Shown piece by piece: positions 14,905 to 23,629 of a DNA stretch of 31,126 nt. A program made the position numbers and the translations under genes. Where the stretch lies: positions 1 through 31,126 of the IMG/VR virus record IMGVR_UViG_3300028384_000877. One strand, written 5' to 3'. Position 1 is the first letter of the stretch. Each line of letters opens with the position of its first letter. The notes beneath the pieces are model-generated. The model saw only the letters and a program-made list of their open reading frames with translations, searched no databases and was not told the origin of the DNA. The stretch comes from a virus.

Positions 14905-15939
14905 ATGGCGCAACAAAAAACTGCACTGGTTCTCGGTGCTGGTGGTTTCATTGGAAGTCATATGGTTAAACGCCTGATCAGAGAAGGATATTGGGTCAGG
15001 GGTGTAGATATTAAATATCCAGAGTTCTCTGAGACGATGGCTCATGAGTTCGTTATTGGTGATCTTCGTAGTCATACTGTCGTTGAAGGTGTTCTCTCTG
15101 TCAACAATGGCACCTTTGATGAGATCTATCAGTTCGCTGCAGACATGGGTGGTGCAGGGTATATCTTTACTGATGAACACTCTGCAGACATTATGCATAA
15201 TTCTGCTAGTATTAATCTAAATATTTTGGATCGTCAGAAGAAACTGAATGATTTTCTTAGTGTAAACAAAACTAAGATTTTCTATAGTTCTTCTGCATGT
15301 ATGTACCCAGAACGTAATCAACTGGACCCTGATAACCCTGATTGTCGTGAAGAATCCGCATATCCAGCAGACCCAGACTCCGAATACGGATGGGAGAAAC
15401 TATTCTCCGAACGTGTATACTTTGCTTACAACAGGAACTATGATATTCCTGTTCGTGTTGCCCGTTATCATAACATCTTTGGTCCCGAAGGAACCTGGGA
15501 GGGAGGAAAGGAGAAAGCACCAGCTGCAATCTGCCGTAAGGTCGCCTATCTTCCTGAGACGGGTGGAGGCATCGAGGTGTGGGGAGACGGCTTACAGACT
15601 CGTTCCTTCCTGTTCATTGACGAATGCATTGAAGCAACTCGAAGACTGATGGACAGTGACTTTATGGGTCCTGTGAACATTGGATCTGAAGAAATGGTAC
15701 AGATCAATCAACTAGTTGACACTGCTGCCAAAGTTTCTGGTAAAGTAGTAACTAAGTTGCACAAACTTGATGCACCTTTGGGTGTTCGTGGACGTAACTC
15801 CAACAATGATCTCATTCGTGAGAAACTTGGTTGGGATTATTCTCAAACCCTTGAGGAAGGTATCCGTAAAACGTATGAGTGGATCTCTGCTCAAATCAAA
15901 AACCGTAAACTAGCTGAACGTGAATTGACCAATGTCTGA
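14905..15939 (+). CDS. GDP-mannose 3,5-epimerase-like sugar-nucleotide epimerase
   Basis: This 344-residue protein, the usual length, is an extended SDR that looks very close to GDP-mannose 3',5'-epimerase. That enzyme converts GDP-D-mannose to GDP-L-galactose (and GDP-L-gulose) in the cytosol. GAGGFIG (11-17) binds NAD. SSSACMYPE contains Cys132, and Tyr161 and Lys165 form the YxxxK pair. GGKEKAPAAICRK contains Lys204, equivalent to the second acid/base residue of the plant enzyme. WGDGLQTRSF, GVRGRNSNN and EKLGW are also typical. It is the first gene of the glycan operon; the next ATG overlaps its stop by 8 bases. Its product would be a donor for the GT10/GT11 enzymes downstream. Confidence 0.85.
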   Translation: MAQQKTALVLGAGGFIGSHMVKRLIREGYWVRGVDIKYPEFSETMAHEFVIGDLRSHTVVEGVLSVNNGTFDEIYQFAADMGGAGYIFTDEHSADIMHNSASINLNILDRQKKLNDFLSVNKTKIFYSSSACMYPERNQLDPDNPDCREESAYPADPDSEYGWEKLFSERVYFAYNRNYDIPVRVARYHNIFGPEGTWEGGKEKAPAAICRKVAYLPETGGGIEVWGDGLQTRSFLFIDECIEATRRLMDSDFMGPVNIGSEEMVQINQLVDTAAKVSGKVVTKLHKLDAPLGVRGRNSNNDLIREKLGWDYSQTLEEGIRKTYEWISAQIKNRKLAERELTNV

Positions 15940-16531
15940 AACTATTACTAAAGTACCCGATACAACTATTGTTCTCAGAAAATCTGAGATTCAAAACCTT
16001 GATGTCTCTGCACTAGAGAATGCATCTCTTAATCCGAATGACTGGCTGTCTGCTGGACAATCTGAGTATCGTCTCTATGCATATCTGTCTACTTGTTTCA
16101 ATGATTCTGTTATCCTTGACGTAGGTACTCGCGTTGGTGGATCTGCTCTTGCACTTTCTTATAATGAAAACAACCGTGTCATTAGTTATGATTTGGTTGA
16201 GCAAGGTGCATCTAAAATCGTAAAGGATAATATTGAATTTAAGATTCAAGACTTTCGTGAAGACGAAACTCTAAACTACGATGAGATTTCAATCATTATG
16301 ATTGATGTTGATCCTCATGATGGTATTCAAGAAGTTGAGATGATGGAATTCCTGAACGACAAGGAATGGAAAGGTATTATTCTTCTGGATGATATTGGTC
16401 CTGCTTGGCCTGAGGTTCAGGACATGTGGGATGCAATTGAGGAGCCCAAGATTGATGTGACTGAAGTTGGTCACATGAGTGGAACTGGACTGGTAAACTT
16501 TGGATCTAAGCACACTGTTGATTGGGAATGA
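15932..16531 (+). CDS. Class I SAM-dependent methyltransferase-like protein
   Basis: This 199-residue protein has a glycine-rich loop VILDVGTRVGGSALAL (60-75), an acidic strand end (VISYDLVEQ), and IIMIDVDPHDG and IILLDDIGP. These follow the Rossmann layout of small methyltransferases of the Methyltransf_24 kind. The loop is a loose match, so activity is not certain. Placed between two sugar-nucleotide enzymes with overlaps on both sides, it probably methylates a sugar. Confidence 0.65.
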   Translation: MSETITKVPDTTIVLRKSEIQNLDVSALENASLNPNDWLSAGQSEYRLYAYLSTCFNDSVILDVGTRVGGSALALSYNENNRVISYDLVEQGASKIVKDNIEFKIQDFREDETLNYDEISIIMIDVDPHDGIQEVEMMEFLNDKEWKGIILLDDIGPAWPEVQDMWDAIEEPKIDVTEVGHMSGTGLVNFGSKHTVDWE

Positions 16532-17376
16532 AAATTACTATTTTGGGGTCTTCTGGTCAGGTGGGTGCCTACCTGACTCAGTATTTCAAGACCAAAGGTC
16601 ATGATGTAATTGAGTTTGATAAAGTCAATGCAGACTGGCAGGATATGACTCGTATCCCCAATGTCAATCTGCAAGATGCTTTGAAGGATACGGATTTTTG
16701 TTTCTTTCTTGCATTTGATGTGGGTGGCTCTCACTACCTGAAAAAGTATCAACATACATTTAAATTCCTTGATAACAATGCAAGGATGATGTGTAATGCT
16801 TTCCAGTATCTTGAAAAGTATAAAGTTCCTTTTGTATTCGCCTCATCTCAGATGAGTAGCATGAGTTATTCTCCTTACGGAGTTATGAAGAGAGTTGGTG
16901 AACTATATACTGAGTCCCTGGGTGGCAAGATTGTTAAATTCTGGAATGTTTATGGTATCGAGAATGACATGGAGAAAGCCCACGTCATTACCGACTTCAT
17001 CGACAAGGGATTTAGGAACGGAGTCATCGACATGATGACAGATGGCACAGAACAACGAGAGTTTCTTTACGCAGAAGATTGTTGTGAAGCTCTTGAGGCA
17101 GTCATGCAAAATTATGATGACTTCACCTCTACTGACCCTCTTCATATTACTTCTTTTGTTAGTACATCTATTCTGGAAGTCGGAAAGATTATTCAGAATC
17201 TATTTGATGCTGACGGTAAAGAAGTCAAAGTCATTCCTGCGGAGTCGAAAGACACTGTTCAGAAAGATGCTCGCAACCAGGCGGATACCTTTATTACTAA
17301 GTGGTGGAAACCCAAGACTAGTATCGAAGAAGGTATTGCAAAAGTCTATCGAGAAATGAAACATTACCATGAGTAA
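16528..17376 (+). CDS. NAD-dependent epimerase/dehydratase (SDR) of a sugar nucleotide
   Basis: I start this 282-residue protein at the ATG overlapping the previous stop. GSSGQVG (7-13) is the NAD-binding loop, FASSQMSSMSYSPYG leads to the catalytic Tyr117-x3-Lys121 pair, and EQREFLYAEDCCEAL is typical of extended SDRs of sugar nucleotides. The substrate cannot be told. It could act after the epimerase, for example as a further epimerase or reductase, but I see no signature of GDP-fucose synthase. The start of the GT10 gene overlaps its stop. Confidence 0.75.
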   Translation: MKITILGSSGQVGAYLTQYFKTKGHDVIEFDKVNADWQDMTRIPNVNLQDALKDTDFCFFLAFDVGGSHYLKKYQHTFKFLDNNARMMCNAFQYLEKYKVPFVFASSQMSSMSYSPYGVMKRVGELYTESLGGKIVKFWNVYGIENDMEKAHVITDFIDKGFRNGVIDMMTDGTEQREFLYAEDCCEALEAVMQNYDDFTSTDPLHITSFVSTSILEVGKIIQNLFDADGKEVKVIPAESKDTVQKDARNQADTFITKWWKPKTSIEEGIAKVYREMKHYHE

Positions 17377-18316
17377 AGGATTTAAAAAATCGTTGACGAA
17401 ATCCCTAGGCAACGATACTTCTATTTTATCTCCAGATAAAAAGTTTCCAATTAACTTGATCTGCAATGATGATTTGGAACCATCTACATCTGCAAACAAC
17501 AGATCCGTTTATACCCGCTGGGTTCGTGACGGATCTGGATTTTGTAATTTGTATGTCAACCATAGAGCATTGGAAGTTCTAGAAGATACTAGTGATCTTC
17601 CTAAGTTCATTTGGTTGCTTGAGTCAAGAGAAATTATTCCAGACCAGTACAAATTCATTGAAGATAACTATGATTTTGTTGCTAGTCGTGTGGATGGGAT
17701 TTTTACTTGTGACCAAAGACTCACGCATGAGGCTGGTCCTGACGGTAAATTTCTTTATTGCCTCTCTAATGCTGCTCCTTGGGTCATGGATAGAGATATC
17801 TACGACAAGTACAAGCTCGTCTCAATGGTCGCATCTAACAAAGGATATACTCTGGGACACCAGCGTCGTCTCAAAGTAGTGCAGGAATACTTTAATAAGT
17901 ATGGTGGTGATGATCTTTTTGGTTGGGGACTTCCTCAGGAACTTCCTCTCAAAGAAAAGTCCAGAGCACTTGCAGACTACATGTTCTCCTTTGCTGTAGA
18001 GAATGCAAACTATCCCACGTATTTCACTGAGAAGTTGACCGATTGCTTTGCTTGTGGAACTATTCCCGTTTATTATGGTACGATAGGAGTTGCACAGTAC
18101 TTCAATCCTGAAGGAATCATTTTTCTTGATCAGAATCGACCATGGGAAAACATTCCCTGGGAAAAATTGACCCAAGAATATTACCTATCAAAGAAAGATG
18201 CTATTGTAGAAAACTTCAATATCGCTAAAGAGATGCGAGTTGCAGAAGACTACATGTATGCAAATTACTTATCACAATTAGATCCTATTAGAAATCAGAG
18301 GCCAGTAACAGTATGA
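17369..18316 (+). CDS. GT10-family glycosyltransferase (alpha-1,3-fucosyltransferase-like)
   Basis: This 315-residue protein has the GT10 C-terminal signature FSFAVENANYPTYFTEKL (206-223), then DCFACGTIPVYYG, preceded by SMVASNKGY...GHQRRLKVV. GT10 enzymes move L-fucose from GDP-fucose to a 3- or 4-hydroxyl of a sugar. There is no membrane anchor, so it is probably cytosolic. Because a GDP-L-galactose-forming epimerase opens the operon, the donor could be GDP-L-galactose instead of GDP-fucose. The family call is firm; the donor is inferred. Confidence 0.88.
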   Translation: MSKGFKKSLTKSLGNDTSILSPDKKFPINLICNDDLEPSTSANNRSVYTRWVRDGSGFCNLYVNHRALEVLEDTSDLPKFIWLLESREIIPDQYKFIEDNYDFVASRVDGIFTCDQRLTHEAGPDGKFLYCLSNAAPWVMDRDIYDKYKLVSMVASNKGYTLGHQRRLKVVQEYFNKYGGDDLFGWGLPQELPLKEKSRALADYMFSFAVENANYPTYFTEKLTDCFACGTIPVYYGTIGVAQYFNPEGIIFLDQNRPWENIPWEKLTQEYYLSKKDAIVENFNIAKEMRVAEDYMYANYLSQLDPIRNQRPVTV

Positions 18317-19113
18317 CAACTACAGTAGATAGAAAGGGTTGGGAAGCCGAAGATAAAATTGCAGATGAATACCTACGTGCTTGTACCGAAGCAGTAGAAG
18401 ATGATTCTGCTTTTGAAGTATTCAAATCCAATCCAGAGTATACAACTATTCTAGAACACGTTCTTAAAGATCAGGGTCAATCATACCTGAACATGTCTCG
18501 TGAGATGAACGAGGAAGCTTTTGAGGATAACCTCGCAGGTTTCAGGGAGAATGATCGGTATGGTTCTCCCAATACACAAGTTTATCCTGGTATTGAAGGA
18601 CAGATCTCCCCTACCACTTTACGTTACATCAAGAATACTTTTGAGATTGCTTTCATGGTGAATGAATCTCCTATTAGTCGTATTGTTGAAGTTGGTGGTG
18701 GATATGGCGGACTGTGTAAAGTTCTCAGTACTGTCTGTGAGTTTGATGAGTATATTCTGATTGACCTTCCAGAGGTCAGTGCTCTGCAAAGAAAGTACAT
18801 CGATCTGTTCCCAGATATCAAAGATAAGGTAAAATGTATTCCATGCACTGAGTACGAAGAGATTAAAGATATCGATCTCTTCATTAGCAATTATGCTTTG
18901 TCTGAGTGTAGTCTTGAAGTTCAGATGGAATACTATGATAAACTGGTTACAAATACTAAGTTTGCTTATCTCATCTACAATCTTGTCAACTTTAACGATT
19001 TCCACTATAATGATTTCATCGACAAGATGAAGGAAACATTTACCTTCGATGTTGGTAGAGACTATGAAAACACTGTCATTCTAGCTACAAAAAAAGATGA
19101 ATCGAATCCCTGA
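18313..19113 (+). CDS. Putative sugar O-methyltransferase
   Basis: This 266-residue protein has a clear SAM-binding loop, RIVEVGGGYGGLCKVL (123-138). DEYILIDLPEVSALQRKY and FISNYALSECS follow as the later Rossmann strands. I recall this order from putative sugar O-methyltransferases of surface-polysaccharide clusters. It overlaps GT10 by 4 bases and the NadE-like gene by 17, which suggests coordinated expression. It could cap the glycan by methylating a sugar hydroxyl. Confidence 0.72.
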   Translation: MTTTVDRKGWEAEDKIADEYLRACTEAVEDDSAFEVFKSNPEYTTILEHVLKDQGQSYLNMSREMNEEAFEDNLAGFRENDRYGSPNTQVYPGIEGQISPTTLRYIKNTFEIAFMVNESPISRIVEVGGGYGGLCKVLSTVCEFDEYILIDLPEVSALQRKYIDLFPDIKDKVKCIPCTEYEEIKDIDLFISNYALSECSLEVQMEYYDKLVTNTKFAYLIYNLVNFNDFHYNDFIDKMKETFTFDVGRDYENTVILATKKDESNP

Positions 19114-19864
19114 TTATATGGAATTGACATGCGATATTGTCGCATGGATCTGTGATTACTGTTATAAACACTCCATCAAGTCTTTGGTTGTTGGAGTGTC
19201 TGGTGGTATCGACTCTGCAGTTTCTTCTACTCTTGCAGCTAAGACTGGTCTTCCTGTCTATGCTGTGGGTATGCCAATCAATCAAAAGAAAGAACAGGAG
19301 ACTCTATCTGATGCTCATCTGTTTTGGTTGGAAAAGAACTATCCTAACGTGACTGTTCTTAAGGCAGATCTTTCCGAAGTATTTGGAAAGTTTATCGAGA
19401 CTATTGGTAATGATTGTGGTGTTGAATACTCCATCAATAAAATGGCAGGTGCAAACAGTCGGTCTCGATTTCGTATGGTAACCCTGTATCAGATCGCTGC
19501 CTCTGTTGAAGGTATCGTGGTTGGTACAGGTAACAAGGTGGAAGACTATGGAGTTGGTTTTTACACTAAGTATGGTGACGGTGGCGTTGATATTGCTCCG
19601 ATTGCTGATCTTTATAAAACAGAAGTAAGAGAACTTGGACGATTCAATGGAGTAATTCCTGAAATCGTTGAAGCAAAACCCACTGATGGTCTGTGGGATG
19701 ATGGACGTACTGATGAGGACCAGATCGGTGCATCCTATGAAGATTTAGAATATGCTATGGAACATGGCACTGGTCCTGCAGTTCGTATCCTTCATGATTT
19801 CAACTGTAAGAACAAGCACAAGATGCTTCCTATCCCTACATTTAATTTGGTTACTAAGAAATGA
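19097..19864 (+). CDS. nadE: NadE-like NH3-dependent NAD synthetase or amide ligase
   Basis: This 255-residue protein is an N-type ATP pyrophosphatase of the NadE family. The P-loop is SGGIDS (35-40), and GTGNKVEDYGVGFYTKYGDG plus VDIAPIADLYKTEVRELG and TDGLWDDGRTDEDQIGA are the typical later motifs. NadE adenylates the carboxylate of nicotinic acid adenine dinucleotide and amidates it with ammonia to give NAD+. It has no glutaminase domain, but a nitrilase-like protein is coded three genes on. In this setting it may make NAD+ or may amidate a sugar uronate. The family is firm; the substrate is open. Confidence 0.85.
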   Translation: MNRIPDYMELTCDIVAWICDYCYKHSIKSLVVGVSGGIDSAVSSTLAAKTGLPVYAVGMPINQKKEQETLSDAHLFWLEKNYPNVTVLKADLSEVFGKFIETIGNDCGVEYSINKMAGANSRSRFRMVTLYQIAASVEGIVVGTGNKVEDYGVGFYTKYGDGGVDIAPIADLYKTEVRELGRFNGVIPEIVEAKPTDGLWDDGRTDEDQIGASYEDLEYAMEHGTGPAVRILHDFNCKNKHKMLPIPTFNLVTKK

Positions 19865-21012
19865 GAATCGGTGTCATTGGTGCAGGTCGTCTAGGGATCT
19901 GCTTTGCTCTTCTTTGTGAGGAGAGTGGACATTCTGTAATTGTTTCTGACGTGCAATCAAAATACGTCAGTCAACTTAACAATCGTGAGATCTTCAGTAA
20001 TGAACCTGAAGTCGAAGATCTTTTGATGAGATCAGAGAACTTACGTGCTACTACAAGTAACCAGGAAGTTATTCGTAGTTCGGATGTAATCTTTACCTTC
20101 GTTCCTACACCATCTCTTTCTGATGGCAGTTATGACTGTTCATGTGTTGATATGGTTGTAGAAGATCTTTTCAATTCACCAGATCTTCAGGATAAAAGTT
20201 TTGTTATTGGATCTACAGTCAATCCTGGGTATAGTGATACTGTTCAGGATCGATTAAAAGGTAGAGGCATTGATGTCTTCTACAACCCAGAGTTCATTGC
20301 ACAAGGAACTATCATTCGGGACATGAGAACCGCTGATATGATTCTCTGTGGTGGTGAAGATCCTAGAGGGTTTGCTGAGATTCAAATGATCTATGAGGAT
20401 ATTCAGGATTCTGAGGTTCACTTCTATCCCATGTCTCGCAAAGCTGCAGAGATTACTAAGATTGGCGTAAACTGTTTTCTTACATATAAGATCAGTTATG
20501 CTAACATGATGGGTCAGATTCTATACAATTCTGGATGTGGAGACGAGATTGACAATGTTTTGGATGCCGTTGGAGACGACACCAGAGTCGGTGCTAAATA
20601 TTTGCGTTACGGATTAGGCTTCGGTGGTCCTTGTTTGCCCCGAGACAATCGTGCATTGGGTCACTATGCTCGGACTGTTGGTCTTGAGTATAGTCTTCCT
20701 GATGTTACGGATGATTTCAACGATGCACATGCAAACTTTATTAAACGATATTGTATCGAACAGAATGTAGACAATCTTCCTTTCTTTATTGAGAGTATCG
20801 CTTTCAAGAAAGGTTCTGATATGACTGTAGAGAGTCCACGATTCTTGCTGGTTGAAGACCTTTTAAAGGATGGATATACTGTTTATGTTCAAGAGATTGA
20901 AGATGTTATCGATCATCATGAAGATGAATTGATTGATCTTTATGGAGACAATATCATCTTCGTTAAGAACCCTGCAGAGATTCATGAACCAGTTTGGAGG
21001 ATTGACTTTTGA
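19861..21012 (+). CDS. UDP-glucose/GDP-mannose 6-dehydrogenase family enzyme
   Basis: This 383-residue protein begins with the NAD-binding MRIGVIGAGRLG. It has YNPEFIAQGTIIRDM (141-155), AAEITKIGVNCFLTYKISYANM (195-216) with Lys200 and Asn204, and GFGGPCLPRD (253-262) with the catalytic Cys258. The family oxidises C6 of a nucleotide sugar twice, giving a uronic acid. Its ATG overlaps the stop of the NadE-like gene, and the next gene overlaps its 3' end. A uronic acid carboxylate next to a NadE-like amide ligase suggests a uronamide product. The sugar is not known. Confidence 0.88.
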   Translation: MRIGVIGAGRLGICFALLCEESGHSVIVSDVQSKYVSQLNNREIFSNEPEVEDLLMRSENLRATTSNQEVIRSSDVIFTFVPTPSLSDGSYDCSCVDMVVEDLFNSPDLQDKSFVIGSTVNPGYSDTVQDRLKGRGIDVFYNPEFIAQGTIIRDMRTADMILCGGEDPRGFAEIQMIYEDIQDSEVHFYPMSRKAAEITKIGVNCFLTYKISYANMMGQILYNSGCGDEIDNVLDAVGDDTRVGAKYLRYGLGFGGPCLPRDNRALGHYARTVGLEYSLPDVTDDFNDAHANFIKRYCIEQNVDNLPFFIESIAFKKGSDMTVESPRFLLVEDLLKDGYTVYVQEIEDVIDHHEDELIDLYGDNIIFVKNPAEIHEPVWRIDF

Positions 21013-21869
21013 CAATCAGTTATAATCGCCTAGGTAGCAACGGACGACTAGGTAATCAAATGTTTCAGTATGCCTCTTTGCGAGGCATCGCTGCTTATAA
21101 TGGATATGATTGGATGATTCCTCCTGATGATACTAATCATCGGGATAATTATGGTTTGTTTGAAACCTTTGAAATGGTTCACTGCAAGCCAGAGAATTTG
21201 GGAATCACTAACTTTCCTAACGTAGGAGAGTCTACACATGCCTTTGATGATAAATTATATTATACAAAGGACAACGTAAATATCGACGCATATTTACAGT
21301 GTGAAGATTATTTCTTACATATCGTCGATCACATCCATGAAGATTTTACCTTCAAGTCTGATTACAAGGATCCTTGTATTGATGTGGTTAATGGTATTGA
21401 TAATGCCCCCATTTTCCTACATATTAGACAATCCGATAACATTGGACGAGAAGAGTTTCATCCAATTCTACCGTTATCTTATTATGAGGAAGCGCTGAGT
21501 CACTTCCCCAAAGATACTCCATGCTTTGTTTTGACAGACGATATTGACTGGTGTAAACAACAGTCATTCTTTGATGATGATCGATTCATGTTCAATGAAA
21601 GCAATGGTAGATATTCTTATCAGACTATTGATGGTACTGGTAAGATGCAGAACACTCTTCTGCCTCAGGTTGATTTGTGTCTGATGAGTTTGTGTACTGG
21701 TGGTATTATTGCAAACAGTTCCTTCAGCTGGTGGGGAGCATGGTTGCAGAATGATCGTGGAAAAATCATTGCTCCTAATCCAGAGAAGTGGTTTGGGTCT
21801 GCTATGACTCACCTAGATACTTCTATGATCGTTCCTGCACGTTGGGAAACTTTGGATTGGAGTAAGTGA
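21009..21869 (+). CDS. GT11-family glycosyltransferase (alpha-1,2-fucosyltransferase-like), first copy
   Basis: This 286-residue protein has the GT11 motifs GRLGNQMFQYA (12-22), DDIDWCK and SSFSWWGAWLQND. The start is TTG at 21009, supported by GGAGG at 20996-21000, 8 bases upstream; I see no usable ATG. It differs from the other two copies at the donor-site motif: HIRQSD (138-143) replaces HVRRGD, with Gln for the second Arg. It also lacks the insertion present in the other two. Donor is GDP-fucose in known members, possibly GDP-L-galactose here. No membrane anchor. Confidence 0.85.
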   Translation: MTISYNRLGSNGRLGNQMFQYASLRGIAAYNGYDWMIPPDDTNHRDNYGLFETFEMVHCKPENLGITNFPNVGESTHAFDDKLYYTKDNVNIDAYLQCEDYFLHIVDHIHEDFTFKSDYKDPCIDVVNGIDNAPIFLHIRQSDNIGREEFHPILPLSYYEEALSHFPKDTPCFVLTDDIDWCKQQSFFDDDRFMFNESNGRYSYQTIDGTGKMQNTLLPQVDLCLMSLCTGGIIANSSFSWWGAWLQNDRGKIIAPNPEKWFGSAMTHLDTSMIVPARWETLDWSK

Positions 21870-22729
21870 TGAGGATTGCAGGAGCACAAATTCCTGTCGG
21901 ATTAGACATTCAGCGGAATAAAAGAGAGATTCTCAAAGCAATCGATTGGGCAAAAGAAAATGAAGTTGATCATCTTTTGACACCAGAAGGATCTCTTTCT
22001 GGATATCAGAATGGATGGCAACCTAAAGAGGAAGAAATTAGAGAAGCTCTTAATGAAATTCTAGAATTCCAGAAAGGAATTGGTCTTCATTTGGGGACCA
22101 TGTTTAGAGAAAAATTATCTGACTGGGACATAACAGATCGTAATGAGATTAGACACTACGATAAACTTGGTGAACTAAGTGCCGTAACTTATAAAACACA
22201 TTGTATCCCACATGATAGGTGTATACCTAGGTATGATGATACGGAACCACTTGCATATTTTGAAGTGGAACCAGATGTAACAGCATTAGGAATGATTTGC
22301 AATGATATGTGGGGTTCAGCTGAAGAAGATCACGTATCTTTTTGTGATAATTATCTTCTAGATGAGAATGTTCCACTTATATTTCACGCAACAAATGGTT
22401 TGAAGTGGAATGTAAAGGATAAAAGACAGAAAATTTTTAGTAATTATAGTGAAGCATTCTTGGGGATGGTTGCTTTCAAAAGTCAATCAACTATTTTGAC
22501 TGTAGATTCCTGTGTGAATTGGAACTGGGATGGCGATGAGAGTAAGATCGATGAGTGTATCACTTCCAGTCCTAGTGGTGTTATAAATTATTTGGGGTGG
22601 CAAACTAACGTCCCAAGACAAGGTAGACAGTTCTTCTATTGTGATGTAGACTTGAATATGAAAGAGTCATATCAAAATTATGGTAGAGAAATGTCCAAAA
22701 CATATCCATATGTGAATTTTAATCTTTGA
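21869..22729 (+). CDS. Nitrilase-superfamily (carbon-nitrogen hydrolase) protein
   Basis: This 286-residue protein starts at the ATG overlapping the previous stop (GTG at 21866 is possible). It has the nitrilase catalytic triad: Glu40 in TPEGSLSG, Lys109 in VTYKTHCIP and Cys144 in GMICNDMWG. This superfamily includes the glutaminase domains that feed ammonia to NAD synthetases as well as amidases. Since the NadE-like gene has no such domain, this may be its separate ammonia donor. It could also hydrolyse an amide on its own. The triad is clear; the pairing is inferred. Confidence 0.8.
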   Translation: MRIAGAQIPVGLDIQRNKREILKAIDWAKENEVDHLLTPEGSLSGYQNGWQPKEEEIREALNEILEFQKGIGLHLGTMFREKLSDWDITDRNEIRHYDKLGELSAVTYKTHCIPHDRCIPRYDDTEPLAYFEVEPDVTALGMICNDMWGSAEEDHVSFCDNYLLDENVPLIFHATNGLKWNVKDKRQKIFSNYSEAFLGMVAFKSQSTILTVDSCVNWNWDGDESKIDECITSSPSGVINYLGWQTNVPRQGRQFFYCDVDLNMKESYQNYGREMSKTYPYVNFNL

Positions 22730-22732
22730 GTT

Positions 22733-23629
22733 ATGGCTATTACATTTAAGGGACTTGGTAATGAAGGTCGTCTGGGAAACCAGATGTTTCAATATGCTTT
22801 TGTTCGTGGAGTTGCGGACAACAGAGGATTTGATTGGTTCGTTCCTGGACCAAATGCAGATAGACTTGATAACTATGGTCTATTTGATTGCTTTGAATTA
22901 TTCAACTGCGACCTAGTAGAGAATACTGGAGAGTATTTTATTCCCAGGAAGGTAGAATACCGTGATATGCATTTCAATGAACAGATTTTCAATGAGTGCG
23001 AGGATAATACCGATTTCTCAGGCAACTTTCAGACCGAACGTTACTTTGAGAAGATCAGTGCGTCTTTGCGTGAGGATTTCACTTTTAAAAAGGCGTACCT
23101 GGAACCGTGTCAAGAGTTTATTGATTCTCTTGGTGGACGTGATGAGTGTATCTTTTTGCACGTTCGTAGAGGTAATCCAAACCTTACTGGGCGTAGAGGG
23201 GAGAAGTGGTCTTATCAGATGGTGCAAGAGTATCACCCGCTCTGCAAAGCTGACTATTATGTACGGGCGCTCCAAGAGTTCCCCGAAGATAAACAAGTCG
23301 TAGTTGTGTCTGACACTATTGATTGGTGTAAACAACAACCATGGTTGCAAGGTGATCGATTCCAGTTCTCAGATTCTTCTTATGAAGAGTTTGGAGACGG
23401 TGCCTCAGTACCTTATATTGATCTTTGCCTGATGAGTCTTTGTGGTGGTGCAATCATCGCTAACTCTTCCCTGTCTTGGTGGGGAGCGTGGTTGCAGAAC
23501 GATGCAGGAAAGGTGGTTGTACCTGATCCCTGGTTTGGTCCTGCATATGAACACTATGATATGAAGGATATGATTCCAAAGAGATGGGTCAAACTTCACA
23601 ATGATCCAACGCCTGTGACTCCCGAATGA
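22733..23629 (+). CDS. GT11-family glycosyltransferase, second copy
   Basis: This 298-residue protein has GRLGNQMFQYA (12-22), the donor motif HVRRGN (143-148), DTIDWCKQQPW and SSLSWWGAWLQND. It shares with the third copy an insertion after the donor motif (KWSYQMVQEYHP), which the first copy lacks, so these two are the closer pair. The motifs imply transfer of a GDP-L-sugar, fucose in known enzymes, to a 2-hydroxyl. It starts 3 bases after the nitrilase-like gene and overlaps the next gene by 4 bases. Confidence 0.87.
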   Translation: MAITFKGLGNEGRLGNQMFQYAFVRGVADNRGFDWFVPGPNADRLDNYGLFDCFELFNCDLVENTGEYFIPRKVEYRDMHFNEQIFNECEDNTDFSGNFQTERYFEKISASLREDFTFKKAYLEPCQEFIDSLGGRDECIFLHVRRGNPNLTGRRGEKWSYQMVQEYHPLCKADYYVRALQEFPEDKQVVVVSDTIDWCKQQPWLQGDRFQFSDSSYEEFGDGASVPYIDLCLMSLCGGAIIANSSLSWWGAWLQNDAGKVVVPDPWFGPAYEHYDMKDMIPKRWVKLHNDPTPVTPE

